Shown here piece after piece: positions 44,518 through 54,834 of a stretch of DNA of 64,000 nucleotides; position 1 is the first letter of the stretch, and every line of letters begins with the position of its first letter. The notes under the pieces were generated by a model that did not search any database, was not told where the DNA came from, and worked only from the letters and a program-made list of their open reading frames with translations. This stretch comes from Litchfieldella qijiaojingensis (GTDB taxonomy: Bacteria > Pseudomonadota > Gammaproteobacteria > Pseudomonadales > Halomonadaceae): assembly GCF_014651875.1 (NCBI RefSeq), contig NZ_BMXS01000007.1, forward strand, positions 1-64,000, given 5' to 3'. The position numbers were made by a program, and so were the translations under genes.

Positions 44518-45909
44518 TCAAAACAGCCGGTTGAGACCGTTCTGCGCCGCCACCCGGTACGCCTCGGCCATGGTCGGGTAGTTGAAGGTGGTATTGATGA
44601 AGTACTTGAGGGTGTTGGCTTCACCCTTCTGCTGCATGATCGCCTGGCCGATGTGGACGATTTCCGAGGCCTGGTCACCAAAGCAGTGGATACCGAGGAT
44701 CTCCAGGGTGTCGCGGTGGAAGAGGATCTTCAGCATGCCCACGGTATCCCCGGTGATCTGGGCGCGGGCAGTGTCCTTGAAGAACGCCTGGGCGACCTCG
44801 TAGGGCACCTTGGCCTCGGTGAGTTCGCGTTCGTTCTTGCCCACCGAGCTGATCTCGGGGATGGTGTAGATGCCGGTCGGCACATCGTCGACGAAGCGGA
44901 ATTCCTCGTCGAGCAAGTCGTCGCTGGCGTTCTTTCCCTGGTCGTAGGCGGCACTGGCCAGGCTTGGCCAACCGATCACATCTCCCACGGCATAGATATG
45001 CGGGATGTCGGTGCGATAGTGTTCATCGACTTGCAACTGGCCGCGACCGTTGGCTTCCAGACCGATATTCTCCAGCCCCAGATTATCTGTGTTACCGGTG
45101 CGACCGTTGGCCCACAGAAAGGCATCAGCACGCAGCCGCTTTCCGGACTTGAGATATACCACCACCCCGGACTCGTCACCCTCGATGCGCTCGTAGTCCT
45201 CATTGTGACGGATCAGCACCCCATGCTGGCGCAGGTGATAGGACAGTGCGTCGCTGATCTCGTCGTCAAGGAATGACAGCAGGCGGTCACGGGTGTCTAT
45301 GAGATCGACCTTGACTCCCAGCCCGGAGAAAATCGATGCGTATTCGCTACCGATCACCCCGGCACCGAAGATGATCAGGCTCCGCGGAGTGTGAGACAAG
45401 CCAAGGACAGTGTCGGAACAGTAGACGCGCGGATGGCGAAAATTGACATCAGCGGGACGATAGGGTCGCGAACCAGTAGCAATGACGATCTTTTGGGCAG
45501 TAAGCTCTTCGACACCTTCATGGTTGTCACGCACGACAAGGGTATGTTCGTCCTTGAAGCGTGCCACGCCGAAGAACAGGTCGATACGATTGCGGGCATA
45601 GAATTTGGTGCGCATCTCGACCTGCTGGTCGATGGTCACACGGGAACGCTCGAGCACCTTGGGGAAGGAGAACCAGCGTGGCTCGCCGATATCGCGGAAC
45701 ATGCGGTTGGTGTTGAACTGCATGATCTGCTTGACCTGGTGGCGAAGCGCCTTGGAAGGAATGGTACCCCAGTGAGTACAGTTGCCTCCCACGGCTTGCT
45801 GTTTTTCGATGATGGCCACGCGTTTGCCATGCTTGGCGGCATTGATGGCCGCACTCTCCCCCGCAGGGCCGGTTCCAATCACCACCACGTCGTAATTATG
45901 GACTGCCAT
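44518..45909 (-). CDS. sthA: Soluble pyridine nucleotide transhydrogenase
   Basis: SthA (463 residues) is a flavoprotein that passes reducing equivalents between NADPH and NAD+. The FAD-binding start [14 protein letters not shown] is intact. The redox-disulfide position reads [17 protein letters not shown]: the second cysteine of related disulfide reductases is missing, as is normal for SthA. The NAD(P)-binding [11 protein letters not shown] and the C-terminal dimer domain are complete. The start at 45909 gives MAVHNYD; 28 earlier codons run into REP sequence and are rejected. It may help balance NADH for the nearby NQR complex (inference). Confidence 0.95.
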   Translation of the reverse strand: MAVHNYDVVVIGTGPAGESAAINAAKHGKRVAIIEKQQAVGGNCTHWGTIPSKALRHQVKQIMQFNTNRMFRDIGEPRWFSFPKVLERSRVTIDQQVEMRTKFYARNRIDLFFGVARFKDEHTLVVRDNHEGVEELTAQKIVIATGSRPYRPADVNFRHPRVYCSDTVLGLSHTPRSLIIFGAGVIGSEYASIFSGLGVKVDLIDTRDRLLSFLDDEISDALSYHLRQHGVLIRHNEDYERIEGDESGVVVYLKSGKRLRADAFLWANGRTGNTDNLGLENIGLEANGRGQLQVDEHYRTDIPHIYAVGDVIGWPSLASAAYDQGKNASDDLLDEEFRFVDDVPTGIYTIPEISSVGKNERELTEAKVPYEVAQAFFKDTARAQITGDTVGMLKILFHRDTLEILGIHCFGDQASEIVHIGQAIMQQKGEANTLKYFINTTFNYPTMAEAYRVAAQNGLNRLF

Positions 45910-45989
45910 GAGTCGTTGATGCTCCCTCGCTTGTCCCTTTGAATTCTTTCGCTTCCCCAACCTGCGATGATTGGCCGTGCTTATCCCCG

Positions 45990-46376
45990 CCAATCACGGC
46001 TACAGCCGCTCCAACATGGTTAGTGCCTGAGATCGGGCGCAGCTTCATCGCGCAATAAATTGCGCTCCCACAATAGCCCCGAATCATCCCCGGAAGCGGT
46101 GGGAGCGCAGCTCCGCTGCGCGATCCGACCGCCAGGCCGGCTTGGGTGGCTACTTCCATCGCGCAATGAACCGGAGCGCCGGACCGTGCGCTCCCACGAT
46201 AGCCCCGAGTCATCCCCCGAAGCGGTGGGAGCGCAGCTCCGCTGCGCGATCCGGCCGCCAGGCCGGCTTGGGTGGCTACTTCCATCGCGCAATGAACCGG
46301 AGCGCCGGACCGTGCGCTCCCACGATAGCCCCGAGTCATCCCCCGAAGCGGTGGGAGCGCACCTCCGCTGCGCGAT
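45990..46376. repeat. REP array, 126-bp period
   Basis: After a degenerate hairpin at about 45996-46014, three GTGG-type units repeat every 126 bp, with equivalent points at 46100, 46226 and 46352. Each unit has the hairpin of GGTGGGAGCGCAGCTCCGCT and an inverted partner ending GTGCGCTCCCACGATAGCCC. The last unit runs up to the nqrM 3' end. Open frames across it exist because 126 is divisible by 3. Confidence 0.85.
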
Positions 46377-46388
46377 CCAAAGCCACTA

Positions 46389-46649
46389 TCATCTCCGCGT
46401 GGCGTCGTAACCAAGATCGGCAACGCGGTTCTCGTCGCTGCGGCGGCGTGCGCTGACCTTGCCGCGCTTGCGGTTTTCTTCTTCGCAGACTTTGTCCTTG
46501 CCACCGCAGATTTCGCAGCCTTCCTTCATCCCGAGGTTATTGAGGCCACCACAGGAGCCGGCAATGGGCTTGCGGCCCATGATGACGCCTATAGCCATGG
46601 CCGCCACGAGCAGCAGCATGAAGCCCAGTACCAGCAGCCAGATCGTCAT
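46389..46649 (-). CDS. nqrM: Na+-NQR maturation protein NqrM
   Basis: NqrM (86 residues) is needed to assemble NQR, probably by delivering iron to the Cys4 site at the NqrD/NqrE interface. One N-terminal transmembrane helix (about 3-24) precedes the cysteine cluster GSCGGLNNLG and CEICGGKDKVC (four cysteines) characteristic of the family. It follows nqrF after 201 bp. The apbE gene that often lies between nqrF and nqrM is absent. Confidence 0.93.
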   Translation of the reverse strand: MTIWLLVLGFMLLLVAAMAIGVIMGRKPIAGSCGGLNNLGMKEGCEICGGKDKVCEEENRKRGKVSARRRSDENRVADLGYDATRR

Positions 46650-46803
46650 AGTGTTCTCCCTATTGCTCCCTCATCTTTATTCGACAGGAAGGGAACGCCA
46701 ATGTTTTGTTTCACTTGGAATTTGGTCAGTCTTTCCAGTCCACCTCGGATAGTGGCGATACAGTGACAGCCGGCATGCGGGGGGAACCGTGCAATGTGAA
46801 GCG

Positions 46804-46834
46804 ATCAGGGCCGACCCTAAGGGCCGGCCCTGAT
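46804..46834 (-). other. Stem-loop between nqrF and nqrM
   Basis: ATCAGGGCCG pairs with CGGCCCTGAT around a loop of about 11 nt. No T run follows on the minus strand, so it looks like an RNA-stabilising or partial termination structure and not a full terminator. Confidence 0.5.
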
Positions 46835-46850
46835 GACAACGGGGTAGGCA

Positions 46851-48083
46851 TCAGCCGCCGAAATCGTCCAGCATGATGTTCTCGGGCTCGACCCCCAGAT
46901 CGATCAACATCTTGATCACGGAGGCATTCATCATGGGTGGCCCGCACATGTAATACTCGCAGTCCTCCGGAGCCGGATGGTCCTTGAGGTACATATCGTA
47001 GAGCACGTTGTGGATGAAGCCGGTCGGGCCGGTCCAGTTGTCCTCGGGCAACGGATCGGACAGCGCCAGGTGCCACTCGAAGTTGGGATGCTCCTCGGCC
47101 AGCTTGTCGTACTCCTCGTTGTAGAAGGTCTCGCGCCAGGAGCGCGCGCCGTACCAGAACGAGATCTTGCGCTCGGTCTTGAGCCGCTTGAGCTGGTCAA
47201 AGATGTGGCTGCGCATCGGCGCCATGCCGGCACCACCGCCGATGAACACCATCTCGGCATCGGTATCCTTGGCGAAAAACTCACCAAAGGGACCCATCAC
47301 CGTGACCTTGTCGCCCGGCTTCAGGTTGAAGACATAGGTCGACATCACACCCGGTGGGTGATTGGTGCCGGGAGGCGGCGTGGCAATACGGATGTTGAAC
47401 TTGAGGATGCCCCTCTCCTCGGGGTAGTTCGCCATCGAGTAGGCGCGAATGACTTCCTCGTCGTTCTTGTGAGAGAGCTTGAACAAGTCGAACTTCTCCC
47501 AGTCCCCGCGATACTCTTCCTCGACATCGAAGTCGGAGAACTTGATGTTGTACGGCGGCGCCACCAGCTGCACGTAGCCGCCCGCACGGAAGTCGACGTT
47601 CTCGCCCTCGGGCAGGCGCAGGTTGAGTTCCTTGATGAAGGTGGCGACGTTGGGGTTGGAAATGACCTCGCACTCCCACTTCTTGACGCCAAAGACCTCC
47701 TCGGGCACCTCGATCTTCATGTCCTGCTTGACAGGCACCTGGCACGACAGCCGCCAGCCATCCTTCTTCTCTCGCAGGGTGAACGCCGATTCCTCGGTGG
47801 GAAGGATGGCGCCCCCTCCCTCTTCCACCCGGCACTTGCACTGGGCGCAGGAGCCCCCGCCGCCACAGGCGGAGGACAGGAAGATGCCGTTCGCGGCCAG
47901 GGTCTGCAACAATTTGCCACCGGCCTGAGTGGTCAGGGTATTCTCGGGGTCACCATTGATCTCGATGGTGACGTCCCCGCTGCTGACGAGCTTGCTACGC
48001 GCGGCCAGGATCACCAACGTCAACGCAATGACGATGAAGGTGAACATGATGACGCCGAGCAAGATGACAGTTGTATCAACCAT
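46851..48083 (-). CDS. nqrF: Na+-NQR subunit F (NADH dehydrogenase)
   Basis: NqrF (410 residues) takes electrons from NADH. One N-terminal transmembrane helix (about 5-26) is followed by a [2Fe-2S] ferredoxin domain ([14 protein letters not shown] with a fourth cysteine in LSCQVPV), an FAD domain ([10 protein letters not shown]) and an NADH domain ([25 protein letters not shown]). The C-terminus is complete (MLDDFGG). It is the last structural gene of the operon. Confidence 0.97.
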   Translation of the reverse strand: MVDTTVILLGVIMFTFIVIALTLVILAARSKLVSSGDVTIEINGDPENTLTTQAGGKLLQTLAANGIFLSSACGGGGSCAQCKCRVEEGGGAILPTEESAFTLREKKDGWRLSCQVPVKQDMKIEVPEEVFGVKKWECEVISNPNVATFIKELNLRLPEGENVDFRAGGYVQLVAPPYNIKFSDFDVEEEYRGDWEKFDLFKLSHKNDEEVIRAYSMANYPEERGILKFNIRIATPPPGTNHPPGVMSTYVFNLKPGDKVTVMGPFGEFFAKDTDAEMVFIGGGAGMAPMRSHIFDQLKRLKTERKISFWYGARSWRETFYNEEYDKLAEEHPNFEWHLALSDPLPEDNWTGPTGFIHNVLYDMYLKDHPAPEDCEYYMCGPPMMNASVIKMLIDLGVEPENIMLDDFGG

Positions 48084-48106
48084 GTCGGGTTCCTATCGTT
48101 GCATTC

Positions 48107-48724
48107 CTAGAGCTGGATACCGGAGAAGGACATGAAGCCCAGTGACATCAGCCCCACGGTGATGAAGGTGATGCCCAGGCCTTGCAGGCCCGCCGGAACG
48201 TCACTGTACTTGAGCTTCTCACGGATCCCGGCCAGGGCGGTGATGGCCAGCGCCCAGCCGACCCCGGCACCCACGCCATAGACCACCGACTCACCGAACT
48301 GGTAATTGCGCTCAGCCATGAACAGCACGGCACCGAGAATCGCACAGTTCACGGTGATCAACGGCAGGAACACACCCAGCGCGTTGTAGAGCACGGGGAC
48401 GAACTTGTCGAGGATCATCTCCATGATCTGCACGATGGCGGCGATCACGCCGATGTAGCTCAGGTAGCCCAGGAACGACAGATCGATATTCTCGGCGCCG
48501 GCCAGCCCGGTCCAGCTCAAGGCCCCTTCTTCGAGCAGATAGGTGAGGATGAGGTTGTTGACCGGCACGGTGATCGCCAGCACCGCGATAACTGCGATGC
48601 CCAGACCGAAGGCCGAGGAAATCTTCTTGGAAATCGCCAGGAAGGTACACATGCCCAGGAAGAACGCCAAGGCCATGTTCTCGACGAATACCGAGGCAAC
48701 GAACAGGCTCAGGTAATGTTCCAT
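48107..48724 (-). CDS. nqrE: Na+-NQR subunit E
   Basis: NqrE (205 residues) is an integral membrane subunit with about six helices. It resembles NqrD and its antiporter-like partner. Conserved blocks are [18 protein letters not shown] and [16 protein letters not shown]; each contains a cysteine that helps form the intramembrane iron site with NqrD. It starts 3 bp after nqrD. Confidence 0.96.
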   Translation of the reverse strand: MEHYLSLFVASVFVENMALAFFLGMCTFLAISKKISSAFGLGIAVIAVLAITVPVNNLILTYLLEEGALSWTGLAGAENIDLSFLGYLSYIGVIAAIVQIMEMILDKFVPVLYNALGVFLPLITVNCAILGAVLFMAERNYQFGESVVYGVGAGVGWALAITALAGIREKLKYSDVPAGLQGLGITFITVGLMSLGFMSFSGIQL

Positions 48725-48727
48725 GAC

Positions 48728-49396
48728 TTACACGGCCTCCTTGGGTTGAGTGTTCTCTTTCATCTGGAACTGGTTCTCCTCGACCTGCTCAGGGTTCAGC
48801 GAACGCAGCGTCCAGATGATCAGGCCGATGATGAAGAACGCCGACGGCGGCAGCAGCAGCAAGCCATTGGGCATGTACCAGCCGCCATCCTGCACCGGTG
48901 CCAGGACGGTAAAACCAAATACGCTGCCGGCGCCGAGCAACTCGCGGAAGAAGGCCACCACCATCAGGATGAAGCCATAGCCCAAGCCGTTGCCAATACC
49001 GTCAAGGAAGGACAGCAGCGGAGGGTTCTGGGTGGCAAAGCCCTCGGCGCGGCCCAGCACGATGCAGTTAGTGATGATCAGGCCAACGAACACCGACAAT
49101 TGCTTGGAGATCTCGTAGGCGTAGGCCTTGAGGATCTGGTCGACCACGATTACCAGCGAGGCGATGATGGTCATCTGCACGATGATGCGAATCGACGACG
49201 GCATGTGATGCCGGATCAACGACACGAACAGGTTCGAGAATGCCGTGACCGCGATCACCGCCAGCGTCATGACCAGCGACACACTCATGCTGGTGGTCAC
49301 CGCCAGAGCCGAACAGATCCCCAGCACCTGCAGCGCGATCGGGTTGTTCTTGAAGACCGGCGTGACCAGGACGCCCTTGGGAGTTACTGCAGACAT
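48728..49396 (-). CDS. nqrD: Na+-NQR subunit D
   Basis: NqrD (222 residues) is the homologue and partner of NqrE, with about six membrane helices. The conserved [18 protein letters not shown] and [16 protein letters not shown] blocks each bring a cysteine for the iron site. The C-terminal tail ([15 protein letters not shown]) is typical. It starts 2 bp after nqrC. Confidence 0.96.
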   Translation of the reverse strand: MSAVTPKGVLVTPVFKNNPIALQVLGICSALAVTTSMSVSLVMTLAVIAVTAFSNLFVSLIRHHMPSSIRIIVQMTIIASLVIVVDQILKAYAYEISKQLSVFVGLIITNCIVLGRAEGFATQNPPLLSFLDGIGNGLGYGFILMVVAFFRELLGAGSVFGFTVLAPVQDGGWYMPNGLLLLPPSAFFIIGLIIWTLRSLNPEQVEENQFQMKENTQPKEAV

Positions 49397-49398
49397 GT

Positions 49399-50220
49399 TC
49401 AGGCTCCTTCTACGTCGTCGAAGTCTGGTGTCGTTTCGGCGGCTTCATCCGGTGTGACATCGTCACGGAAGCGAGCCAGGTATTCACCGAACCCCTCGGG
49501 GCTCAACCAGAACTGCAACATATTGGTTACCCCTCGGCTGGTCAGGGTAGCACCCGAGAGGGCATCGACTTCCGTCTCACCGCTGGCTCCACCCTTCACC
49601 AACCGGATGGCCGGGGTGACGCTGTCCCTCTCGGCGAAGATCTTCTTGCCTTCCCATTGAGCCTGCCAGCGCGGGTTTTCCACCTCACCGCCGAGCCCTG
49701 GGGTTTCGGCATGCTCGTAGTAGGTGATCCCCGTAATGGTGTTTCCGTCGCCTTTCACAGCCAGGAAGCCGCGCATCAATCCCCACAGCCCCTGGCCGCG
49801 GATCGGCAGCACGATCTGGTCGGGATTGTCCGGATCGCCTACCAGATACACCGTGCTATAGAGTTCCTGACGGCTCAAGCCGGCAATGTCGCGTCCACCG
49901 GAGAGTGTACGGGACGCCGCCGGGTCACGAGCGGCCTGGAAACTGTCGAAGGTTTCCGGATCGAACTCGTCGGTATATTCGCCGGTGCGCAGATCCACCA
50001 CACGTGGGGTCACCACGCTGAACTGCTCATCGATCGGGACGCCCGGCTCGTAAATGTCGGCCACTCGCAAGATATTGGTCTTGCGATCGGCCTCCTGATT
50101 GGCTATCTGTAGCGGACGCAAGGCGACAGCGGCGGTGGAAACGATCACCGAAGCCACGATGCACAGCGCGAACGCCACTATCAGGATCTTCTTGATGGTA
50201 TCGTTGTTTCTCTCAGCCAT
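49399..50220 (-). CDS. nqrC: Na+-NQR subunit C (FMN-bound)
   Basis: NqrC (273 residues) has one N-terminal transmembrane helix (about 10-32) and a periplasmic domain carrying covalently bound FMN. The flavin acceptor is the threonine of SGAT in [13 protein letters not shown]. It shares its terminal base with nqrB. Attachment of FMN requires an ApbE flavin transferase, whose gene is not in this cluster. Confidence 0.96.
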   Translation of the reverse strand: MAERNNDTIKKILIVAFALCIVASVIVSTAAVALRPLQIANQEADRKTNILRVADIYEPGVPIDEQFSVVTPRVVDLRTGEYTDEFDPETFDSFQAARDPAASRTLSGGRDIAGLSRQELYSTVYLVGDPDNPDQIVLPIRGQGLWGLMRGFLAVKGDGNTITGITYYEHAETPGLGGEVENPRWQAQWEGKKIFAERDSVTPAIRLVKGGASGETEVDALSGATLTSRGVTNMLQFWLSPEGFGEYLARFRDDVTPDEAAETTPDFDDVEGA

Positions 50221-51446
50221 CAGGCGTTCTCCTCGGCCAATTCACCGGTCCGCTTCAAGCGACGCTTGATGTTGGCCTGGACAAAGAAATGATCGATCAA
50301 CGGCGCGAACAGGTTGGCGAACAGGATTGCCAACATGATGCCCTCGGGGAATGCCGGGTTGACGACACGAATCAGCACGGTCATCACACCGATCAGTATG
50401 CCGAAGACCAGACGCCCCGGATTGGTCATGGAAGCCGATACCGGGTCGGTGGCCATGAACACCATGCCGAAGGCGAAGCCACCGATCACCAGATGCCAAT
50501 ACCACGGCATGGCGAACATCGGGTTGGTATCTGAACCGGCCAGGTTGAACAAGGCGCTGGTGGCCACCATGCCGAGGAATACCCCGAGCATGATTCGCCA
50601 TGAAGCGATCTTGGTCCACAACAACACCGCGGCGCCGATGAAGATCGCCAAGGTCGAGGTTTCACCGATCGAGCCGGGAATGTAACCGAGGAAGGCATCC
50701 CACCAGCTCCACTGCCCCATGAGCTCAGCCATGCCGTCCTGATACGCCACGGACAAGGGAGTGGCACCGGTGTAGCCATCGGCGGTGACCCATACCGCAT
50801 CGCCGGAGATCTGCGCCGGATAGGCGAAGTACAGGAAAGCACGGCCGGTCAGCGCCGGGTTGAGGAAATTCTTGCCGGTGCCGCCGAAGATTTCCTTGCC
50901 GATCACCACGCCGAAGGTGATGCCCAGCGCCACCTGCCACAAGGGGATGGTCGCCGGTAGAATCAACGCATAGAGAACCGAGGTGACGAAGAAACCTTCG
51001 TTGACCTCGTGGCCACGCTTCACGGCGAACAGCACTTCCCAGAAGCCACCGACCACGAAGGTCACCAGGTAGATGGGCAGAAAGTAGGTCGCGCCAAGCA
51101 CGAAGTTGGCCCACACGCTGTCGACGTTATGGCCGCCAGCAAGCAGCATGGTGATCGCCTCGCGCCAGCCGTCCATGGAGCCGTAGCCTTCGGCGATGGC
51201 CATGTTGGCCTGCCAACCCGCATTCCACATGCCGAAGAACATCGCCGGGAAGGTACACGCCCACACGGTGATCATGATGCGCTTCAGGTCGATGCCATCG
51301 CGCACGTGGGCGGTGGTCTTGGTCACGCTGGGCGGCGAATAGAAGATGGTGTCGACCGCTTCGTACAGCGGATAGAACTTCTCGTACTTACCGCCCTTGT
51401 GAAAGTGCGGTTCGAGATTGTCGAGTGTCTGTCGGATACCCATCAT
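50220..51446 (-). CDS. nqrB: Na+-NQR subunit B (FMN/riboflavin)
   Basis: NqrB (408 residues) is the main membrane subunit and part of the sodium channel, with about ten helices. The covalent FMN acceptor is the threonine in [10 protein letters not shown]. Conserved features include [20 protein letters not shown] and [17 protein letters not shown]. It overlaps both neighbours by one base. Confidence 0.97.
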   Translation of the reverse strand: MMGIRQTLDNLEPHFHKGGKYEKFYPLYEAVDTIFYSPPSVTKTTAHVRDGIDLKRIMITVWACTFPAMFFGMWNAGWQANMAIAEGYGSMDGWREAITMLLAGGHNVDSVWANFVLGATYFLPIYLVTFVVGGFWEVLFAVKRGHEVNEGFFVTSVLYALILPATIPLWQVALGITFGVVIGKEIFGGTGKNFLNPALTGRAFLYFAYPAQISGDAVWVTADGYTGATPLSVAYQDGMAELMGQWSWWDAFLGYIPGSIGETSTLAIFIGAAVLLWTKIASWRIMLGVFLGMVATSALFNLAGSDTNPMFAMPWYWHLVIGGFAFGMVFMATDPVSASMTNPGRLVFGILIGVMTVLIRVVNPAFPEGIMLAILFANLFAPLIDHFFVQANIKRRLKRTGELAEENA

Positions 51447-52795
51447 CAGGCCTCTTTCTCGATCATGGTCAGGTTATCGCGCAGGATGGGGCCGTACTCA
51501 TACTTGCCGGGACAAACGTAGGTACACAGCGCCAGGTCCTCTTCGTCCAGCTCCAGACAACCAAGCTGCATGGCAACCTCGATATCGCCGACGATCAGCG
51601 AGCGCAGCAACTGGGTGGGCAGGATATCCAACGGCATGACTTCTTCGTAGACGCCCACCGGCACCATGGCGCGCTCCGACCCATTGGTCGAGGTATCCGG
51701 CGCATAATCGCGCAGGCCGAAAATCTTCGACAGATAGATACCCATCACCGAGTGGCGATTGGTACCTAGCGACAGCCATCCCATGAAGGCACGCTTGTTG
51801 CCCTCTTCGATGAGGCTGAACTGATTGTGGAAGCGCCCCAGGAACTTGAGACTGCCTTCCGCGGTGTGTCCCGCGAACACGGAGCCGGAAATCACTCGCG
51901 TATCATCCGGGTTGACCACTTCACCGGCGAGGAGTTCGTCGATGCTGGCGCCGAGGCGTGTACGCAACAGGCGCGGCTTCTCGGCTCGCGGGCCACCCAC
52001 GGCGACCACGCGACTGACATCCAGCTTGCCCTGGGCAAACAACTTGCCGAAGGCAATAACGTCCTGATAGCCGATATGCCAAACGCGCTTATGCAGGGAC
52101 ACCGGCGACAGGAAGTGGATATGCGTACCGACCAGACCCGCCGGGTGCGGGCCGCTGAACGTCTCGACCTGGACTCCGTCGACATCGCCGCCGGGGATAC
52201 TGGCGTTCGGCGCGGTGCACAGGAACACCTTGCCCTCTGTCAGGCGCGCGAGCACCTTGAGGCCGTCTTCGAAGGCTTCCGGCTGTTCGTTGATGATCCC
52301 AACCGGGTCGGCACACAGCGGATGGGTGTCGATCGCGGTGACGAAAATGTTTTCCGGCGTACCGTCCAGTGCCGGTGTACGCGAGTAGGGCCGGGTGCGC
52401 AGTGCCGTCCACAAACCGGATTCGACGAGTTGGTCGACCACGGCCTGGCGCTCCAAGCTTTCCAGCTTGTCGCGACCATGGGCAGTGAATTCGACCGCTT
52501 CTTCATTATCCGCGATCTTGATCACCACCGACAGCAGCTTACGCTTTTCCCCGCGGTTGATCGCCACGACCTCGCCAGCGGCCGGCGCAGTGAAACGCAC
52601 GCCCTCGATCTTCTTGTCGGTGAACAGTAACTGGCCCAGCTTTACATGGTCCCCTTCCCGGACTTCCATGGTCGGCTTCATGCCGACGTAGTCAGTACCA
52701 AGAATGGCCACGTGACGTACCGGCCGCGCATCCTCGATACGCTGCTCGGGCGTCCCCGTGATGGGGAGATCCAGGCCTCGTTTGACTTCGATCAT
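51446..52795 (-). CDS. nqrA: Na+-NQR subunit A
   Basis: NqrA (449 residues) is the cytoplasmic quinone-associated subunit. The N-terminus [18 protein letters not shown] and the segment [20 protein letters not shown] are family-specific. It is first in the operon and is preceded by a 380-bp spacer with a candidate promoter. The complex oxidises NADH, reduces ubiquinone and pumps sodium out. Confidence 0.97.
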   Translation of the reverse strand: MIEVKRGLDLPITGTPEQRIEDARPVRHVAILGTDYVGMKPTMEVREGDHVKLGQLLFTDKKIEGVRFTAPAAGEVVAINRGEKRKLLSVVIKIADNEEAVEFTAHGRDKLESLERQAVVDQLVESGLWTALRTRPYSRTPALDGTPENIFVTAIDTHPLCADPVGIINEQPEAFEDGLKVLARLTEGKVFLCTAPNASIPGGDVDGVQVETFSGPHPAGLVGTHIHFLSPVSLHKRVWHIGYQDVIAFGKLFAQGKLDVSRVVAVGGPRAEKPRLLRTRLGASIDELLAGEVVNPDDTRVISGSVFAGHTAEGSLKFLGRFHNQFSLIEEGNKRAFMGWLSLGTNRHSVMGIYLSKIFGLRDYAPDTSTNGSERAMVPVGVYEEVMPLDILPTQLLRSLIVGDIEVAMQLGCLELDEEDLALCTYVCPGKYEYGPILRDNLTMIEKEA

Positions 52796-52968
52796 AGTCT
52801 CGCCCAGTTATCGGATCTGATGTGCTAGGAAAGGTCTTCGAAAGACGTGCAGGCATGCAGGATACATACCAGCGGTATCAGCCTGCCGCCACGGTATTCG
52901 AATGCTTTTCTTATCAGAAGTTTGCAGTACAGCCCGACCTATGCCGGACCTTCCCAAAAATCCTGAGC

Positions 52969-52974
52969 ATTATA
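52969..52974 (-). promoter_or_regulatory. Candidate -10 of the nqr operon
   Basis: A perfect TATAAT lies on the minus strand about 175 bp upstream of the nqrA ATG, without a clear -35. The spacer 52796-53175 holds nothing else coding; a stem-loop stands at its gap-proximal end. Confidence 0.35.
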
Positions 52975-53097
52975 AAGACATAGGCAACGAAAGGCCATAT
53001 GAGCTTAGGTCGCAGACGCGTAACCCCGCGTCGCGGAGGGAGATGGAGCGCATGCGTTGAATCAGCGCTGGAAGGAGATAACGCCTTGCAGGACACG

Positions 53098-53136
53098 CCG
53101 TAAGCAGGGAACCGGCACCGTACTCCCTGCTTACGG
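53098..53136 (-). other. Stem-loop downstream of gap
   Basis: CCGTAAGCAGGGA and TCCCTGCTTACGG form a perfect 13-bp stem around a 13-nt loop, 39 bp after the gap stop. There is no T run. It may mark the end of the gap transcript or isolate it from nqr. Confidence 0.6.
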
Positions 53137-53175
53137 ACGTGCTGCCTTTTGGCTTAAGTCTTATCGCTTAGCACT

Positions 53176-54639
53176 CTAGTCACGGTCCTTGGGGAAGGCC
53201 AGGAAGCTGACGTTGGACATATGCTGCAAGATGCGCACCACCTGGCAGCTATAACCGAACTCGTTGTCATACCAGACGTAGAGCACCACATGCTTGCCAT
53301 CGGCGATAGTCGCCTTGGCATCGACGATCCCCGCGTGGCGGTTACCGACGAAGTCCGAGGACACCACCTCTGTCGAATCGACATAGTCGATCTGCTTCTG
53401 CATCGATGAGTGGATCGCCATGCGCCGCAGGTAATCGTTGATGCCCTCGGCATCGACATCCTTGTGCAGGTTAAGATTGAGAATCGCCATCGAGACATTG
53501 GGGATCGGCACACGGATCGCATTGCCGGTCAACTTGCCGGTAAGCTCGGGCAGCGCCTTCGCCACCGCCTTGGCGGCACCGGTTTCGGTCAAGACCATGT
53601 TCAACGGCGCGCTACGGCCACGACGATCGCCCTTGTGGTAGTTGTCGATCAGGTTCTGGTCATTGGTGTAGGCATGCACTGTCTCGACGTGACCATGCTC
53701 GATGCCATAGTGCTCGTTGACGGCCTTGAGAACCGGCACGATGGCATTGGTGGTACAGGACGCCGCCGAGACGATGCGATCGTCGCCGGTGATATCCTCG
53801 TGATTGATGCCGAAGACGATGTTCTTGACATCGCCCTTGCCCGGCGCGGTCAATAGGGCCTTGGACACGCCCTTGCAAGCCAGGTGCTGACCGAGACCCT
53901 CCTCGTCACGCCATAGGCCGGTGTTGTCGACGACGATGGCGTTGTCGATGCCATGGGCGGTATAGTCGACCTCACTGGGCGAATTGGCATAGATGACCTT
54001 GATGTAGTTGCCGTTGGCGATCAAGGCGCTGTTCTCTTCGTCGACGGTGATCGAGCCAGCGAAGGGGCCGTGCACGCTATCACGACGCAGCAGACTGGCA
54101 CGCTTTTCCAGATCCTTGCCAAGGTCGCCGTGACCGCGTACTACGATGGCACGCAGGCGCAGCAGATTGCCGCCGCCAGCCTTCTCGATCAGGATACGCG
54201 CCAGGATACGGCCAATCCGCCCGAAACCGTAAAGCACCACATCCTTGGGTTCGCCGTTGTTGCCGTTCGTATCATGACCGTTGATGATTTCGGCGAGTTC
54301 GGCCTTCAGAAAAGCCGTGACGTCATTGCTGCCGGAATGCTTGAAGGCCACCGCCAGCTTGCCGACATCGATATGCGCTGGCCCCAGGTTGAGGTCGACC
54401 ATGGCCTTGACGAGCGGGAAGGTATCGCGCACCGAAAGCTCGGTCCCCTCGACCTTCTTGACGAAACGGTGATCCTTGAGGATACGGATCACCGATTGAT
54501 TGATCAGCGAGCGACCAAACAGCGACGTAACGATATTGTAGTTGCGATACAGGGTCCCCAGCAGCGGGATCATTTCTTCGGCAAGGGCTTCGTTGCTTTG
54601 CCATTCCTCAAAGACGGTCTCAAGCGTTTGCTGAGTCAC
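53176..54639 (-). CDS. gap: Glyceraldehyde-3-phosphate dehydrogenase, long form
   Basis: This 487-residue enzyme interconverts glyceraldehyde-3-phosphate and 1,3-bisphosphoglycerate. It is the long type known from Pseudomonas: about 125 extra N-terminal helical residues precede the NAD-binding GFGRIGR. The catalytic cysteine is in SAASCTTNAIVP and WYDNEFGYS closes the catalytic domain. The start is the GTG at 54639, with GAGG 8 nt upstream; the longer frame upstream covers promoter DNA. It is divergent from mfd. A glycolytic or gluconeogenic bias cannot be read from sequence. Confidence 0.93.
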   Translation of the reverse strand: MTQQTLETVFEEWQSNEALAEEMIPLLGTLYRNYNIVTSLFGRSLINQSVIRILKDHRFVKKVEGTELSVRDTFPLVKAMVDLNLGPAHIDVGKLAVAFKHSGSNDVTAFLKAELAEIINGHDTNGNNGEPKDVVLYGFGRIGRILARILIEKAGGGNLLRLRAIVVRGHGDLGKDLEKRASLLRRDSVHGPFAGSITVDEENSALIANGNYIKVIYANSPSEVDYTAHGIDNAIVVDNTGLWRDEEGLGQHLACKGVSKALLTAPGKGDVKNIVFGINHEDITGDDRIVSAASCTTNAIVPVLKAVNEHYGIEHGHVETVHAYTNDQNLIDNYHKGDRRGRSAPLNMVLTETGAAKAVAKALPELTGKLTGNAIRVPIPNVSMAILNLNLHKDVDAEGINDYLRRMAIHSSMQKQIDYVDSTEVVSSDFVGNRHAGIVDAKATIADGKHVVLYVWYDNEFGYSCQVVRILQHMSNVSFLAFPKDRD

Positions 54640-54709
54640 GGGGGGAGCCTCTTTTGGTCGGTTCAGGTCACAGGTATGCGAGGAGACGATCCATGCATAA
54701 TGTGCTGTT

Positions 54710-54738
54710 ATTATCCGACCGTCATTGCAATGCCGCAA
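54710..54738 (-). promoter_or_regulatory. gap promoter
   Basis: On the minus strand TTGCGG (54733-54738) and GATAAT (54710-54715) are exactly 17 bp apart, giving a leader of about 65 nt before the GTG start. Confidence 0.55.
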
Positions 54739-54834
54739 TTGCTGGATAGTCGCACCCGCTGTAAGGCAATTACAGAATCACGGGGTTGACTACAAGATGA
54801 ATTTAGGGCTGGTATCATCGCCGTCTGCCGTTAA

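Noticed and set aside
45990-46376. CRISPR array
   Set aside because: Whole units repeat with no variable spacers, units are palindromic at several places, and there are no cas genes.
48182-49660. A 492-codon plus-strand frame across nqrE, nqrD and nqrC
   Set aside because: Histidine/glutamine-rich composition typical of the complement of membrane-protein genes; the minus-strand genes are certain.
53058-53070. A third copy of the MITE-like element (AATCAGCGCT)
   Set aside because: Only one end-like decamer is present; the CCTCA and CTCCGG loops and the second end are missing.
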